Shown here piece by piece: positions 1-9,904 of a stretch of 64,000 nt of DNA. Within the stretch, counting starts at the first letter, position 1. Every line of letters starts with the position of its first letter. The stretch comes from a virus, in the IMG/VR virus record IMGVR_UViG_3300023179_000093, positions 1 through 64,000 of that record. The stretch is one strand, 5' to 3'. The translations under genes and the position numbers were made by a program. The notes below the pieces were generated by a model. That model was given only the letters and a program-made list of their open reading frames with translations, was not told the origin of the DNA and searched no databases.

Positions 1-3000
1 TCTTCAACAAGAAGGGCGAGGCTCTCCCAGTCACGAGGGATAATGTTTCCAAGTGGATTGGGTTTGCCGCCGATTCAGCCGCTCTTGATGCGGCAAGGGA
101 GCGGGATGCTCGCCGTGAGTTGTCGGTTCCGTTTGACTCCGCACCTCCCGAGGGAGCCATCACCCAACCAGCCGCGGCTCAAGATGCGGCCAAACCCAAC
201 GAACAACAGATAGCTCAAACCAAGGACAATCAACCCAAGGAAGAGCCAAAAGCCACTCAAGCAATCCGCCAAGTTGCCTCGGAACTTCGCAAGCAGATGA
301 GCCCCGAGGCCAAGGTTGTGCTGGATTGGGTCGTCTCCCAGATCGTTGGGGACAAGAACGACATTGGAAAACTCACGACTTATAAGGAACTGGCCAAATA
401 TCTAAGTCAAGTCGCTGGTCGAACGGTAAGCGAAAAGAAGGTCGCCACCACGGTCAACGATGTCGTTCAAAAGCTTTCCGACTCTCTCAACGAGGACAAC
501 ATCAAGGTCAACCCTCAAGCCTTGGAGATGATTATCAGCCCAGAGGGCAAGGCCGCTCGTGAGCGTTTGGCTGGCGAGGAAGCTCAAGCCAAACAAGATC
601 GTGAAGTACGAAAGGCTCAAATGGATCTGGCCGATCGTGCCCGAAACCTTGACGCCGGGTACTCGGTTAAGGATCGGATCATCAATCTCGTCAGCAGCGC
701 CAACGCCGTAGTCCGTGGACGGATTAACGCAGAGGTTCTTAAACCAGCAGAAGAAGGATTGCTGGAGGACGAGCAAATCAACCAAAGGCTCGATAACATC
801 GAGAAAGGAAAACCCAATGAAAAGCCCGCAACTGGAGAAACTGTTTCCAGGAGTAACGCCCGAAGCACTGGACAGACTAAAGAAAGCAAGGTTCGTCAGC
901 GAACTGGAGAAAGCCGCGCAGAAGAACCAGGGACTGCAAACACTGAGCCATCTTCTGAAGGAAAACCCGCAAATGAGTCACGAGGAGATCAATCAGAACG
1001 TGCACGATCTGGCCGAGGTGGACGAAAAGTGGAGGGAAAACAGCAAGGAGCTACGGAGTCTGTTTCCGTTGACCCCAGACTAGCTGGTAAAAACACATCA
1101 CCAGCGGTTCGCAAGTTTGTCGATACGGTTACTTCTTCCGGAATTCCAGTCAGACTTGTTGCAAATACCGAGACGGGTAAGCCAGTTTCCGTGGTGGTAA
1201 GTTCCGCCGAAACGGAAGCCGACCCAGTCATTCAGGTAAACCCCAATCTTTTAAGCCGTGTGGCAAAGACCATTGGAGCCAAGGCCTATGCCACCTGGTC
1301 GTTCTTGGCTTTGACCGAAGAGGTCGTTCACTTCAAGTATCTCAAAATGCTTGCGGGAGAGGCGAAGGAACTTGGAATCTCCTTCCAGCAACACCTCAAA
1401 AACGAAACAAAACGGATTGCCGCTATCATCAAAAGACGGCGTGGACTTCGCCAAAAACTGGAAAAACTCTACAACAACGGAGAGAAGTTTAGTTCGGACT
1501 TTGAGATGGTCTTTGAGTTCATGCGGATGATCCCGCAGGAAAAACTGACTGGCACAATCACGGAAGCCTCTTATCTCGATGTCGAATCCATCATCCGTTC
1601 GATGGAACCCCAGGAGCGTAGGTTCATCTTTAGGTTTATGGACGCCATCCGGGATTTCCTTTACGGCATCACTGGACGGACGGCCGCCGAGACTAAGTTC
1701 TTGCGGGAAACCGCCGATGCCATTGTTCGTATGTCCAGCCGCATTTCAAGGAACCTTGCCTCTCCTACGGAGAAGTTGCCGGTTCAAATGAACTATTACA
1801 AGCCGACCGAAAAGACCATCAAAGAGACAGACGCCTCAAGGAAAGAAGCTGAAGAGGAAGCAAAAAGCCGAAGTGGTCTGGAGTCGGCTAACCTAGAATT
1901 TCTACAAAAGTATGCCAAAGACCTTGGGATCAAGGTGCCGATGGGCAAAAAAGAAATTGAGATTAAAAACGAGGTCACAGGAAAGATTGAGTTGAAGGTA
2001 TTCAAGTTCCCGGCTTGGAGCAAGGCTCAGTATGTCGAGGCAATTAAGGAAAAGCTAAAGGAAAAGGGCAAGGAATTAGGCGCGGCAATGCCTCAAATGA
2101 GGTTCAAGACCGAGTGGGCGTTCCAGCAGATTGACCGAGCTTTTGGTTCTAAAAGGGGAATCTTCAAGGGTTTAACGGTCGACAACAACAACACTGTTCC
2201 CTGGGAAAACCTAAAAGCAAGGATCATTAATAATAGGTTTAAAGGTAAAGGTGTAAGTAAGGCTGAGGCGGCATGGGTTCTTCCAACATTGGAAGCTCTT
2301 GTCCGAAATGGTCGAGTAGATGTCGATCAAGCGGTGAGTGCTATGAAGGCTTTGGCAAATAGCAAAGTTGAGGTTGAGTATCTTCAAAAACCAAAACTAT
2401 CACCACAAGAAGCAATCCAAAAGGCAATATCGGAAATGGGAACTCCATCCGAATTCTCAGTGAAAAGAGAGAATAAGGAAAGACGGCTAAGTGTGCGGTA
2501 CACTAAAATTAATCCGAAACCAATAAGGGAAATGCAGAATCTTAGGGAGGTTTTGGTACGTGCTCCTGGGGTAACAACTTTCAAGGGGCATTATTCAGAG
2601 AAAGATGTGATTGGATTTGGTAGAATGTACAGCACATCGCAGGACGGAAAAAAGGGAACCTTCCTCTTCGAAGTGCAATCAGACGCTAGAGATGAAAGGT
2701 TTCAAAGAGATGATTCTGATAATGACCCCGATCTTTTAGTGTGGAAAGTTAAAGCAACGGAAGGTAACCTACTTAAAGCGTTTGAACCAGAATTTGGAAC
2801 ACTGCAAGTAGCTTCTGCAAACTTTAATCCATATTCTCGGGAAGATATTGTCCCCGAAGGATATCGGGACGACATGGGGGAAAGCGACAGAATATTAAAA
2901 GGCGATATTCTGATTGGAGGTGAAGAAGAACCGCCCAAAGTTGTAGCCCGAAAAGTAGGTGAAGACACCTACCATGTATTCGGAATGTACACGCTCGACC

Positions 3001-6000
3001 TAGGTAGGCTACTTGATACTCATGGTCCTGGGTTAGTTGAAATTACGGCAGATATCACACCAATAAATCCTCCAAGTATCGAGCAAACCATAAAAAGAAA
3101 AGAGGAGTTAGAGAAAAACAAATCGCTCTTAGACGCCTACGAATCCTTAGTGCTTAAGGCCGTAATTGCAGATGCAATATCAAATGGGGAAGACTTTATC
3201 GCAATAACTGACCCAGAAACCGCCGCAATGACCGAAGGACATACGAAAGTTAAGGATGGGATGTATGTTCATTATGGGACGAGAAATGGATCGTTACACA
3301 ACATAGCTAAGAAACTTACTGGAGATACGGGAACTCCGTTTAACGATGGACCATCTTCCTACACATTCGATAACGAAGAGGCCGATCGGACAGAGACCCC
3401 TCCTGAAGTTCTTAGATACCCCAAGAAAGATGTCACAGGCGTTTCTTACAGCTTAGCTAAAATCAAAGAACTCGGCGAGGAAAGCGATGTCTACAATATT
3501 CTTGGAGCCGCCCTCCCAACGGATCGTCCTTACTGGCTGAAACCAGATGGGTCGGTTGTGGATGTCGAGGAAAACGCCCTCATCGACATGAACTCAATTG
3601 GTAGCCACTCCGAGGCCGCTTTGGATTACTTGCGGGAGAATAGCCCGAAAGATGAGTTTCTCACTACCTGGGGGCTTCTTGACCCACTTGAGAGGAAAGA
3701 ACGGCAAGGATCCGTTGTTGACGAGATGCTTAAAAGAGGGTGGCTCCGAGTAGTTGGGGATGCTTTCAATTTGTATTTTGAGGGGAACCCCAATCAAACC
3801 CAATTAAACAAACTCTTTGAGGCCGCGATTGAGGACGAAGTTAAACTGATTCAAGACCTCAGCGGAACTACCGGCAGAGCTAAATCAAAACTACTTTACG
3901 AACCGCCGATGCCCGACGAGTTGGGTGCGGCAATGCCTCGGCATGGATTTTCCACAACTCAGCCTAGATTCCTGCTCCATAGCACAAAGGTTCCTAGTTC
4001 CTTGGAAGGTCTTAAACAAGTATCGAAACTTGGAGGAACTCACGATGTCCGATTGTACATGGACAAAATGGGCAACAAGTTTGTCGTAAAATACGGACAG
4101 ACAGATGAGCAATTCGAGAATGAGGTGGCCGCCGACACCGTGTATCGAATCCTAAACTATCCTGTTCCGCCTTCTCGAATTATCGAGACTAGCGAAGGAA
4201 AAGCCAAGATATCGGCTTATGTCAATGGGGTTACCCTTGGGAAGTTTGAGGAGCAGATGGCAAAAAACCCAGAGGTCGTGGACGAGGTCTATAAACGTCT
4301 GGCGGACGGAGTACTTATTGACGCTTTCTTGTTTAACTACGATGTTCTTGGCCAGGATAAAGACAACATTGTGGTGTCTCACGAGGAGATCTTCCCAAGC
4401 GATGTAATTACCGATGGTTCAGAGCCAATCGTTCAGCATACCGCCTACAGAATTGACAATGGCGGATCTTTTGACACAAGAGCTACGGGCTTTAAGCGGA
4501 ACGAGCCTTTCTTCTACGACAGCTTTAAGAGGTTACAGGAAAAGTATCCCAAGCTCCAAATCAAGCCCACAGACATTGTGGCTCAGATTGGGGATCTTGT
4601 CCTCAATATGGACTCCATCCTTAACTCTATTCCAGAACGGCTTCGTCCAGTCATGGCTCAACGGCTTCAGTGGATGGCCGATCAGCTAAGTGCTTTAGAC
4701 ACTCTTCCGCCTGCCTCGGGGTATACCGAAGACGAGGTAAAGACGCATTTTGAAAGACTCTCCAAGGAAATGGCCGCCGTCAAAGTGGCCAGGAACGAGG
4801 CTGGAGACCTAATCAACGAGAAGACAAATAAGCCTTCAAGGATTGCCCTTTACCAAAACAACGGAAAACTTCTTGGCTACGAGCCTAAATCGGAATTTCG
4901 ATATAGGCTGGAACGAACTGCTACCTTCAAAATGTGGTTTGGGGATTGGGAAAATAACCCAAATGGGAAGGCAACCAGTAAGATCCTAGACGAAGCTGAA
5001 GAGCCAATGTTGATGTATCACGGAACCCGTGCCTCCAATCGACTTTTTGGGCAAGTCTTCAAACAAGACTCAGACTCTTACGACAATCGCCCCAAGTACC
5101 CAAGAGCCTTTGCCGGGAACATGTTCCGTGGTACCTGGATCTCAACTAGCCGCAAATGGGCTGAAGATTGGGCTGAGAACACAGGCCCAGACAAATATGA
5201 CGAGCAGGTAGTAATTCCCATGTATGTCAAAAGCACAAATCCTTTTGACCCAAACAATCCAGAGCATGTGGAGAAACTGATATCTTACCTCAAATCCAAA
5301 AACCACGATGTGGATCCAGTTTCTGAAATAGCCTTGCGGGAGGGGTACGACGATTGGACTATCTTTGAAAGTCGGTTCAATAAGGTTCGTAACAAAGAAG
5401 GTACCGACTATGTAATCTCACCTCAAAATACGGCTCCAAACCTTGATACTCTCTACAACACCGGGGACACCGAAGAAAAACGGAAACAAAGGTTCTTCTC
5501 AAAGATGCCTTACCCGACTCTTGAGGCGATTATCAACCTAGGGTTTGATGGGCTATGGACTCGTGAAAAGGGAATGGACGAATCGTCTTTATTCGAAAGA
5601 CAACCTTTAGTAGCTGCGGATCGTTTATTTGAGGCTATTCGGTCTGGTGACAAAGCGGAAGAATCAAAAGAACGGTCTGCACTATTGAGATCCATCAAAA
5701 GCTACAAGGAAAAGTCTGTTGCAAACCTCCTATCTTTTAGACCCGACGGCGTAAAGTCAGCGGCCAATGTTGGGATATTTAAATCTAAAGAAGACCAGAG
5801 CAAGCTGAAGGAAAGGGGAGACGCCCAAAACTACCTTGACCGAGTAGTCCGTAACCCGGCCACTTACTGGAACGAATTTAAAAAGAATGGGACTCGGTAT
5901 GTGAGTTACGAACCAGCCGAGAATTTAGTTACTTATGCTTTTGCAAGCCCAACCAGCTTGCGTGAAAACAATATTGCCAAGGTTAAACTCCAAGATGGGC

Positions 6001-9000
6001 TATATTATATCGGAGCAAGGACGGCTCCATCAGCTAGAAGTTACAAGCGTGAGCCTATGGATATTCTCGGGGCGGCGATGCCTCGGAAGTTTGGAGTAAG
6101 GCTTAAAGATAACCTCCATAAAGACGCTTACGATCGTCTCACTAACCTTACTTACGAGCCGATTCCCGATGCTATGGTTGAGGAGGAAGCGGTGGCTTAC
6201 CTAGAAAAGAATGGGATTCGCGGCTCGATTGACGCGGCTTTATCGAAGAGCAGTCCTCTTGAGTATGGTTCAAGGGAAGTTTTGGCGCAAATTGTAATAC
6301 AAAAGCTAAACGAAGAGTACGATAAGACCAAAGATCCTCGCATTCTTGAAGATCTAATCTCGTTCACTGACGCTTTCCTTTCCGCAACCTCAGAGGCTGG
6401 TCGAGCTCTCCGAGCCCTTAAACTTTGGACTTTGTTGTCCAAAGAAGGAATCTTGATGCTTTACCGCAAAAAATTGGACGAAACCAATCGAGAAAAGCGT
6501 GATCGGTTTAACGAATTCTTTGCAAAAGTTAAAAAGGAACTTTCGACTCTTCCAGAAGGGACTATCGACAAAGTTCTTAAAGACATGGAAGGAGTTATCG
6601 GAAAAGCCGATAAAGCTGGTCAAGAGGCCAGAACAAAGATTGCAGTAAACAACACAATGACTTTCTGGGAAAGTTTTGCCAATCAGATTGGTGAAAGCCT
6701 AGTCCGTAAAGCCAGCGAACAATTGGAAGAAGCCGAAGCCGCAAACGAAGAAGGCGCTCAAGAAGGTTCTGGTGAAGGTTCCGAGAAAACTACGGATGGT
6801 AAAACCAAGTCTTCTACGGAAAAAGCTAAGAATGCTAAGGTCATTAACCAAGCTGCACAGGAACTTAGCCAAAACATTAAGAAGATGTTTATGGCTTTGG
6901 CGGAAGAACAAGGGAGAAGGATTCGTGATCCACGCACAATTACTGACGAGGAGTTTGCCAATAAGACGGTAAAAGAACTTGATCAGATTCGCAAAACTGA
7001 AAAAGACTCCAAACAACTTAAGAAGCTAACCGACATGCTGGAAGCTTGGCCAAAAGCCAAACAAGCATGGCAGACTGCGGTCGACGCCATACGAGCCAAG
7101 ACAGCCACCAACCCAGACCTAGCTCAACTCTTTAACGAGTTTGTTGACCTTTCGTTGGACTCTCCTTTTACCATGCCACAGATCAAACGCCTTCTTTCGC
7201 TCAAAGGAATCAAGGTAGAGGATTTGATCCGTCAGCATTACCAAGAAGGCAAGCTGGCTAATAACGCCTATTCTCTAGCTAAAGAGCTTGTTGAACAAGC
7301 TGGGATTGGAGCCTGGGAAGAAGGGATTGGAGCAGACTACCAGGATCAAGAAGGATTTTATAAATACAAGAGAGAGAAAGACGCTCCCAAAGAAAGCCCT
7401 TCAAGTTTGGAAAAAATTCCCTCATTGTCGGAAAGACTGGCAAACGCCATTGCCCTTCAAATCCAAAAATATGTCACCGAAGAAACTTCCAAAAAACTTG
7501 ATCGAATCATCAAAAGGTTTTCTGACAAGCGTCTTCAACCTTCACTAAGGCGTTTTGCAAAAAGACTTGTTGAGTATCAAGCTCTTGGGCTTTTCCATAA
7601 TTCGTATGCCTGGACCGAGTTCCAAAGACAAGAAGGTCTTGACAAGGTAAAACCTGAAGTTGTCCAAAAACTTGTGGATCTTGTGGGGCAAGCCGAAAAG
7701 CTTGTAGGGTTTAAGAAAGAACAAAAATACGCTGACGCTATTTCTTTGATTGCGTACAAAACAGAAATCAATTTCTGGAACTTCTCTAGATCATGGTGGT
7801 ATTTCAGTATTTTGTCTGGGTTCATGACTCAAGCCGCAAATCTGTTGGGTAACTTTGCAAATAACTTTTTGATGGTCGGGCCTATCCTTGCAAAGCATCT
7901 GGCTCTATCCGTTACTAACCCGGCCAATGCTAAAGCAATTACCCAAAGGTTTATGCAGACTTTAAGTCTATCCCTAAAGGATATGGGGTATCTTCTTTAC
8001 ACAGGAGTCAGCGGAACGAGAAAGACCGAAGATCCTCATTACACCAAGCAGGCAAGAGAATTTTTTGAGATTGTGGCTAGGAACACTCCTTCCAAGCCAG
8101 TCAAAGTTATTACGACCAGTATCGCCACAATTGGTAGGGTTATGAGTGCGATTGATATGCTTTTTTACAACTTTGGAAAAGAAGCTTTTCTATACAATGC
8201 CGCTTATAATCAAGCTAAGGAAGACGGACTTTCTGGAAAAGAGGCGACTAAAAAAGCTTTAGAAATTACTTTTAGAAACTCTGAAGCTTTGGCTGGGTTC
8301 CAAGCCGTTGCCGAAACTGAGGGATACGCAATTGACAAAATGGCGTCTCTCCCAACTCAAATAAAACAAGGTATTGAACAAGCCATTCGTGTTCAGGAAC
8401 TTGCAAACACAAACCTTGAAGGAAGCGAGGAATCAAAATCTCTTGCCAAATACGGAGAGATTGCTGGTAACGAAGTAACTTTTAATGAAGATCCAAAAGG
8501 CTTTTTGGGCGCCGTTCATCGTCACCTTGCAGCGTTGACTAATCGATACAACCTTATCTCGCTTGTCATTCCCTTTACTAGAATTGTGGCTAATGTCTGG
8601 AACCAAGGAATTGACTTTACAGGTCTTGGATTGGTCAAAGCTAAAATGATGAAGGATTTGCCTGGAACAGCCGAAGAAGTAGAAGCTCAGAAAAAACTTA
8701 TGAAAGCCAGAGGGTTAGCTGGTTTGGCGGCTATTGCGGGTACTTGGTTGCTGGATTCGTTAACTTGCGGGAATTACGACACCTTTGGTTTTGAGCTTTG
8801 CGTTGGTGGTCCGGGGCCAAAAGAAGTATCCCAAAGAGAATTGTTAAAAAATAGGCTTAAATGGAAACCAAACGCTATTTTCTTAAGAAGCAAATTCTTA
8901 AATCCGGATGGGATTTATCTCAGCTATCTCCCAACGCCCTTAGCGTTTGGTCTTGGAACAATTGGTTTGTTTAAAGACAACCAAACCTATCGATATTTCA

Positions 9001-9683
9001 CTTCTAAAGCAGGGGGAGACCAGGCTATGGCGGCTATTTTAAGAACAATAAGCATTCCATTTGAAATGAATTTCCTTTCTGGTTTAGGCGATGTGTTTGA
9101 CATTCTTTCCCCATCTAACCCAGAGTCAGCCTTAGCCAAAGCTAAATCCTTTGTCTCAAGGCTTGGCTCTTCTTTAATTGCTCCAAACATTCTTAGGGAT
9201 CTTGACCAACTTACTGGCCTTGGTGGCCCAAGAACAGCTAGAGAAGGGTTATTGCAAGGAGCCTTTATTGCAAACACGCTTTTTGCAAGGCAACTCTTTG
9301 GGGAAACAGAAACAGATTTATTGGGCAAACCAGTTTACATGACCTCTCGAATAATGAGCGGGGCAACTAAAGACCCTCTTGTTCAAGCATTGATCGAGAA
9401 AAATGCACTTCCGTCATCCGCTCAAAAAGACAAGCTTTTTGGGGTGGTTCCTTTGGACGACGAGCAATACGCCGCCTATAGGAGCGAAAGAAACAAGATT
9501 CTTGGGAAACTTTTAGATAACCAAAGCACCATTCAGGCCATCAAGAACATGGATCCTTACACCGCCCAGGTGTTTGTCTCGAAGATGACAAGTGCGGCAA
9601 GCCAGCAAGCCAAGGCTAACCTCATCAACAAGGATCCCTCAATTGTCGAAGGTGTTGGTGAGCTTAAAACACGAGCGAAATAA
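1..9683 (+). CDS. Giant phage polyvalent protein, 5' end outside the window
   Basis: The frame is open from base 3, so the gene starts upstream of the window; at least 3,226 codons are visible. It reads like the polyvalent proteins that phages package and inject. Visible modules: an EEVVH helix near 1315 (possibly a degenerate metallopeptidase); a conserved phage polyvalent domain with an EVQSD motif at about 2,500-3,380; a kinase-like fold at about 3,960-4,480 (lysine in VVKYG, then a YDVLGQDKDN loop and RIDNGGS); an ADP-ribosyltransferase-like domain at about 4,910-5,600 (MWFGDW, MYHGTR, WISTS); and a long C-terminal helical part with hydrophobic stretches near 7,790-7,900 and 8,700-8,760. 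LGAA(M/L)P recurs at 2076, 3501, 3921 and 6066. Next to a lysozyme gene, it may double as an ejected internal virion protein. The module calls come from motif recognition and the role is inferred. Confidence 0.85.
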   Translation, partial: FNKKGEALPVTRDNVSKWIGFAADSAALDAARERDARRELSVPFDSAPPEGAITQPAAAQDAAKPNEQQIAQTKDNQPKEEPKATQAIRQVASELRKQMSPEAKVVLDWVVSQIVGDKNDIGKLTTYKELAKYLSQVAGRTVSEKKVATTVNDVVQKLSDSLNEDNIKVNPQALEMIISPEGKAARERLAGEEAQAKQDREVRKAQMDLADRARNLDAGYSVKDRIINLVSSANAVVRGRINAEVLKPAEEGLLEDEQINQRLDNIEKGKPNEKPATGETVSRSNARSTGQTKESKVRQRTGESRAEEPGTANTEPSSEGKPANESRGDQSERARSGRGGRKVEGKQQGATESVSVDPRLAGKNTSPAVRKFVDTVTSSGIPVRLVANTETGKPVSVVVSSAETEADPVIQVNPNLLSRVAKTIGAKAYATWSFLALTEEVVHFKYLKMLAGEAKELGISFQQHLKNETKRIAAIIKRRRGLRQKLEKLYNNGEKFSSDFEMVFEFMRMIPQEKLTGTITEASYLDVESIIRSMEPQERRFIFRFMDAIRDFLYGITGRTAAETKFLRETADAIVRMSSRISRNLASPTEKLPVQMNYYKPTEKTIKETDASRKEAEEEAKSRSGLESANLEFLQKYAKDLGIKVPMGKKEIEIKNEVTGKIELKVFKFPAWSKAQYVEAIKEKLKEKGKELGAAMPQMRFKTEWAFQQIDRAFGSKRGIFKGLTVDNNNTVPWENLKARIINNRFKGKGVSKAEAAWVLPTLEALVRNGRVDVDQAVSAMKALANSKVEVEYLQKPKLSPQEAIQKAISEMGTPSEFSVKRENKERRLSVRYTKINPKPIREMQNLREVLVRAPGVTTFKGHYSEKDVIGFGRMYSTSQDGKKGTFLFEVQSDARDERFQRDDSDNDPDLLVWKVKATEGNLLKAFEPEFGTLQVASANFNPYSREDIVPEGYRDDMGESDRILKGDILIGGEEEPPKVVARKVGEDTYHVFGMYTLDLGRLLDTHGPGLVEITADITPINPPSIEQTIKRKEELEKNKSLLDAYESLVLKAVIADAISNGEDFIAITDPETAAMTEGHTKVKDGMYVHYGTRNGSLHNIAKKLTGDTGTPFNDGPSSYTFDNEEADRTETPPEVLRYPKKDVTGVSYSLAKIKELGEESDVYNILGAALPTDRPYWLKPDGSVVDVEENALIDMNSIGSHSEAALDYLRENSPKDEFLTTWGLLDPLERKERQGSVVDEMLKRGWLRVVGDAFNLYFEGNPNQTQLNKLFEAAIEDEVKLIQDLSGTTGRAKSKLLYEPPMPDELGAAMPRHGFSTTQPRFLLHSTKVPSSLEGLKQVSKLGGTHDVRLYMDKMGNKFVVKYGQTDEQFENEVAADTVYRILNYPVPPSRIIETSEGKAKISAYVNGVTLGKFEEQMAKNPEVVDEVYKRLADGVLIDAFLFNYDVLGQDKDNIVVSHEEIFPSDVITDGSEPIVQHTAYRIDNGGSFDTRATGFKRNEPFFYDSFKRLQEKYPKLQIKPTDIVAQIGDLVLNMDSILNSIPERLRPVMAQRLQWMADQLSALDTLPPASGYTEDEVKTHFERLSKEMAAVKVARNEAGDLINEKTNKPSRIALYQNNGKLLGYEPKSEFRYRLERTATFKMWFGDWENNPNGKATSKILDEAEEPMLMYHGTRASNRLFGQVFKQDSDSYDNRPKYPRAFAGNMFRGTWISTSRKWAEDWAENTGPDKYDEQVVIPMYVKSTNPFDPNNPEHVEKLISYLKSKNHDVDPVSEIALREGYDDWTIFESRFNKVRNKEGTDYVISPQNTAPNLDTLYNTGDTEEKRKQRFFSKMPYPTLEAIINLGFDGLWTREKGMDESSLFERQPLVAADRLFEAIRSGDKAEESKERSALLRSIKSYKEKSVANLLSFRPDGVKSAANVGIFKSKEDQSKLKERGDAQNYLDRVVRNPATYWNEFKKNGTRYVSYEPAENLVTYAFASPTSLRENNIAKVKLQDGLYYIGARTAPSARSYKREPMDILGAAMPRKFGVRLKDNLHKDAYDRLTNLTYEPIPDAMVEEEAVAYLEKNGIRGSIDAALSKSSPLEYGSREVLAQIVIQKLNEEYDKTKDPRILEDLISFTDAFLSATSEAGRALRALKLWTLLSKEGILMLYRKKLDETNREKRDRFNEFFAKVKKELSTLPEGTIDKVLKDMEGVIGKADKAGQEARTKIAVNNTMTFWESFANQIGESLVRKASEQLEEAEAANEEGAQEGSGEGSEKTTDGKTKSSTEKAKNAKVINQAAQELSQNIKKMFMALAEEQGRRIRDPRTITDEEFANKTVKELDQIRKTEKDSKQLKKLTDMLEAWPKAKQAWQTAVDAIRAKTATNPDLAQLFNEFVDLSLDSPFTMPQIKRLLSLKGIKVEDLIRQHYQEGKLANNAYSLAKELVEQAGIGAWEEGIGADYQDQEGFYKYKREKDAPKESPSSLEKIPSLSERLANAIALQIQKYVTEETSKKLDRIIKRFSDKRLQPSLRRFAKRLVEYQALGLFHNSYAWTEFQRQEGLDKVKPEVVQKLVDLVGQAEKLVGFKKEQKYADAISLIAYKTEINFWNFSRSWWYFSILSGFMTQAANLLGNFANNFLMVGPILAKHLALSVTNPANAKAITQRFMQTLSLSLKDMGYLLYTGVSGTRKTEDPHYTKQAREFFEIVARNTPSKPVKVITTSIATIGRVMSAIDMLFYNFGKEAFLYNAAYNQAKEDGLSGKEATKKALEITFRNSEALAGFQAVAETEGYAIDKMASLPTQIKQGIEQAIRVQELANTNLEGSEESKSLAKYGEIAGNEVTFNEDPKGFLGAVHRHLAALTNRYNLISLVIPFTRIVANVWNQGIDFTGLGLVKAKMMKDLPGTAEEVEAQKKLMKARGLAGLAAIAGTWLLDSLTCGNYDTFGFELCVGGPGPKEVSQRELLKNRLKWKPNAIFLRSKFLNPDGIYLSYLPTPLAFGLGTIGLFKDNQTYRYFTSKAGGDQAMAAILRTISIPFEMNFLSGLGDVFDILSPSNPESALAKAKSFVSRLGSSLIAPNILRDLDQLTGLGGPRTAREGLLQGAFIANTLFARQLFGETETDLLGKPVYMTSRIMSGATKDPLVQALIEKNALPSSAQKDKLFGVVPLDDEQYAAYRSERNKILGKLLDNQSTIQAIKNMDPYTAQVFVSKMTSAASQQAKANLINKDPSIVEGVGELKTRAK
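817..1083 (+). CDS. Small helical protein nested out of frame in the giant gene
   Basis: This 88-residue frame lies wholly inside the giant gene, shifted by one base. ATG at 817 follows AAAGGA with 7-base spacing; the stop is TAG at 1081. Its product (MKSPQLEKLFPGVTPEAL at the N-terminus, WRENSKELRSLFP near the end) has the balanced leucine/lysine/glutamate pattern of a folded helical protein. The giant-gene frame over the same bases is a low-complexity linker rich in S, G, R, E and T. That contrast suggests this frame is the older one and the linker is overprinted on it. The FPG..PEALDRL and WR.NS..L..LFP pattern resembles small proteins I associate with podovirus gene clusters, but this is from memory. 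Function unknown. Confidence 0.55.
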   Translation: MKSPQLEKLFPGVTPEALDRLKKARFVSELEKAAQKNQGLQTLSHLLKENPQMSHEEINQNVHDLAEVDEKWRENSKELRSLFPLTPD

Positions 9684-9858
9684 GTTTGGCAAGGCCTAAG
9701 GACAGAAGGCTCCAGACCCAGACCGCAAAACAATAAAGGTAAGCCACAAAAAAGAAGGTGGCAGGAACTGCCACAATCCCAATCAAGACCTGCCATATCC
9801 AATCCAGTTTTGGGTAAACGATAGGCTTACCCCAGTTATCTTGACTTTTATTAGTCAT
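9664..9858 (-). CDS. Small membrane protein, antisense to the end of the giant gene
   Basis: A 64-residue protein with a short polar N-terminus followed by one long or two closely spaced hydrophobic segments (from LDWIWQVLIGIVAV to the C-terminus). Its ATG has a strong ribosome binding site, AAGGAGG, 7 bases upstream, which makes it credible although it opposes its neighbours and overlaps the last 20 bases of the giant gene. The size and hydrophobicity would fit a holin or inner-membrane accessory, but nothing specific identifies it and the main lysis genes lie near 49 kb. Confidence 0.6.
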   Translation of the reverse strand: MTNKSQDNWGKPIVYPKLDWIWQVLIGIVAVPATFFFVAYLYCFAVWVWSLLSLGLAKLISLVF

Positions 9859-9904
9859 AAATTAACCTCCTTATAATAAGGTTGACGAAAGAAAGCAAAT
9901 CAAA

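Noticed and set aside
51-59. AAGTGGATT copy at the left edge
   Set aside because: A single copy within a coding region, so it is probably chance rather than part of the 27.5 kb array.
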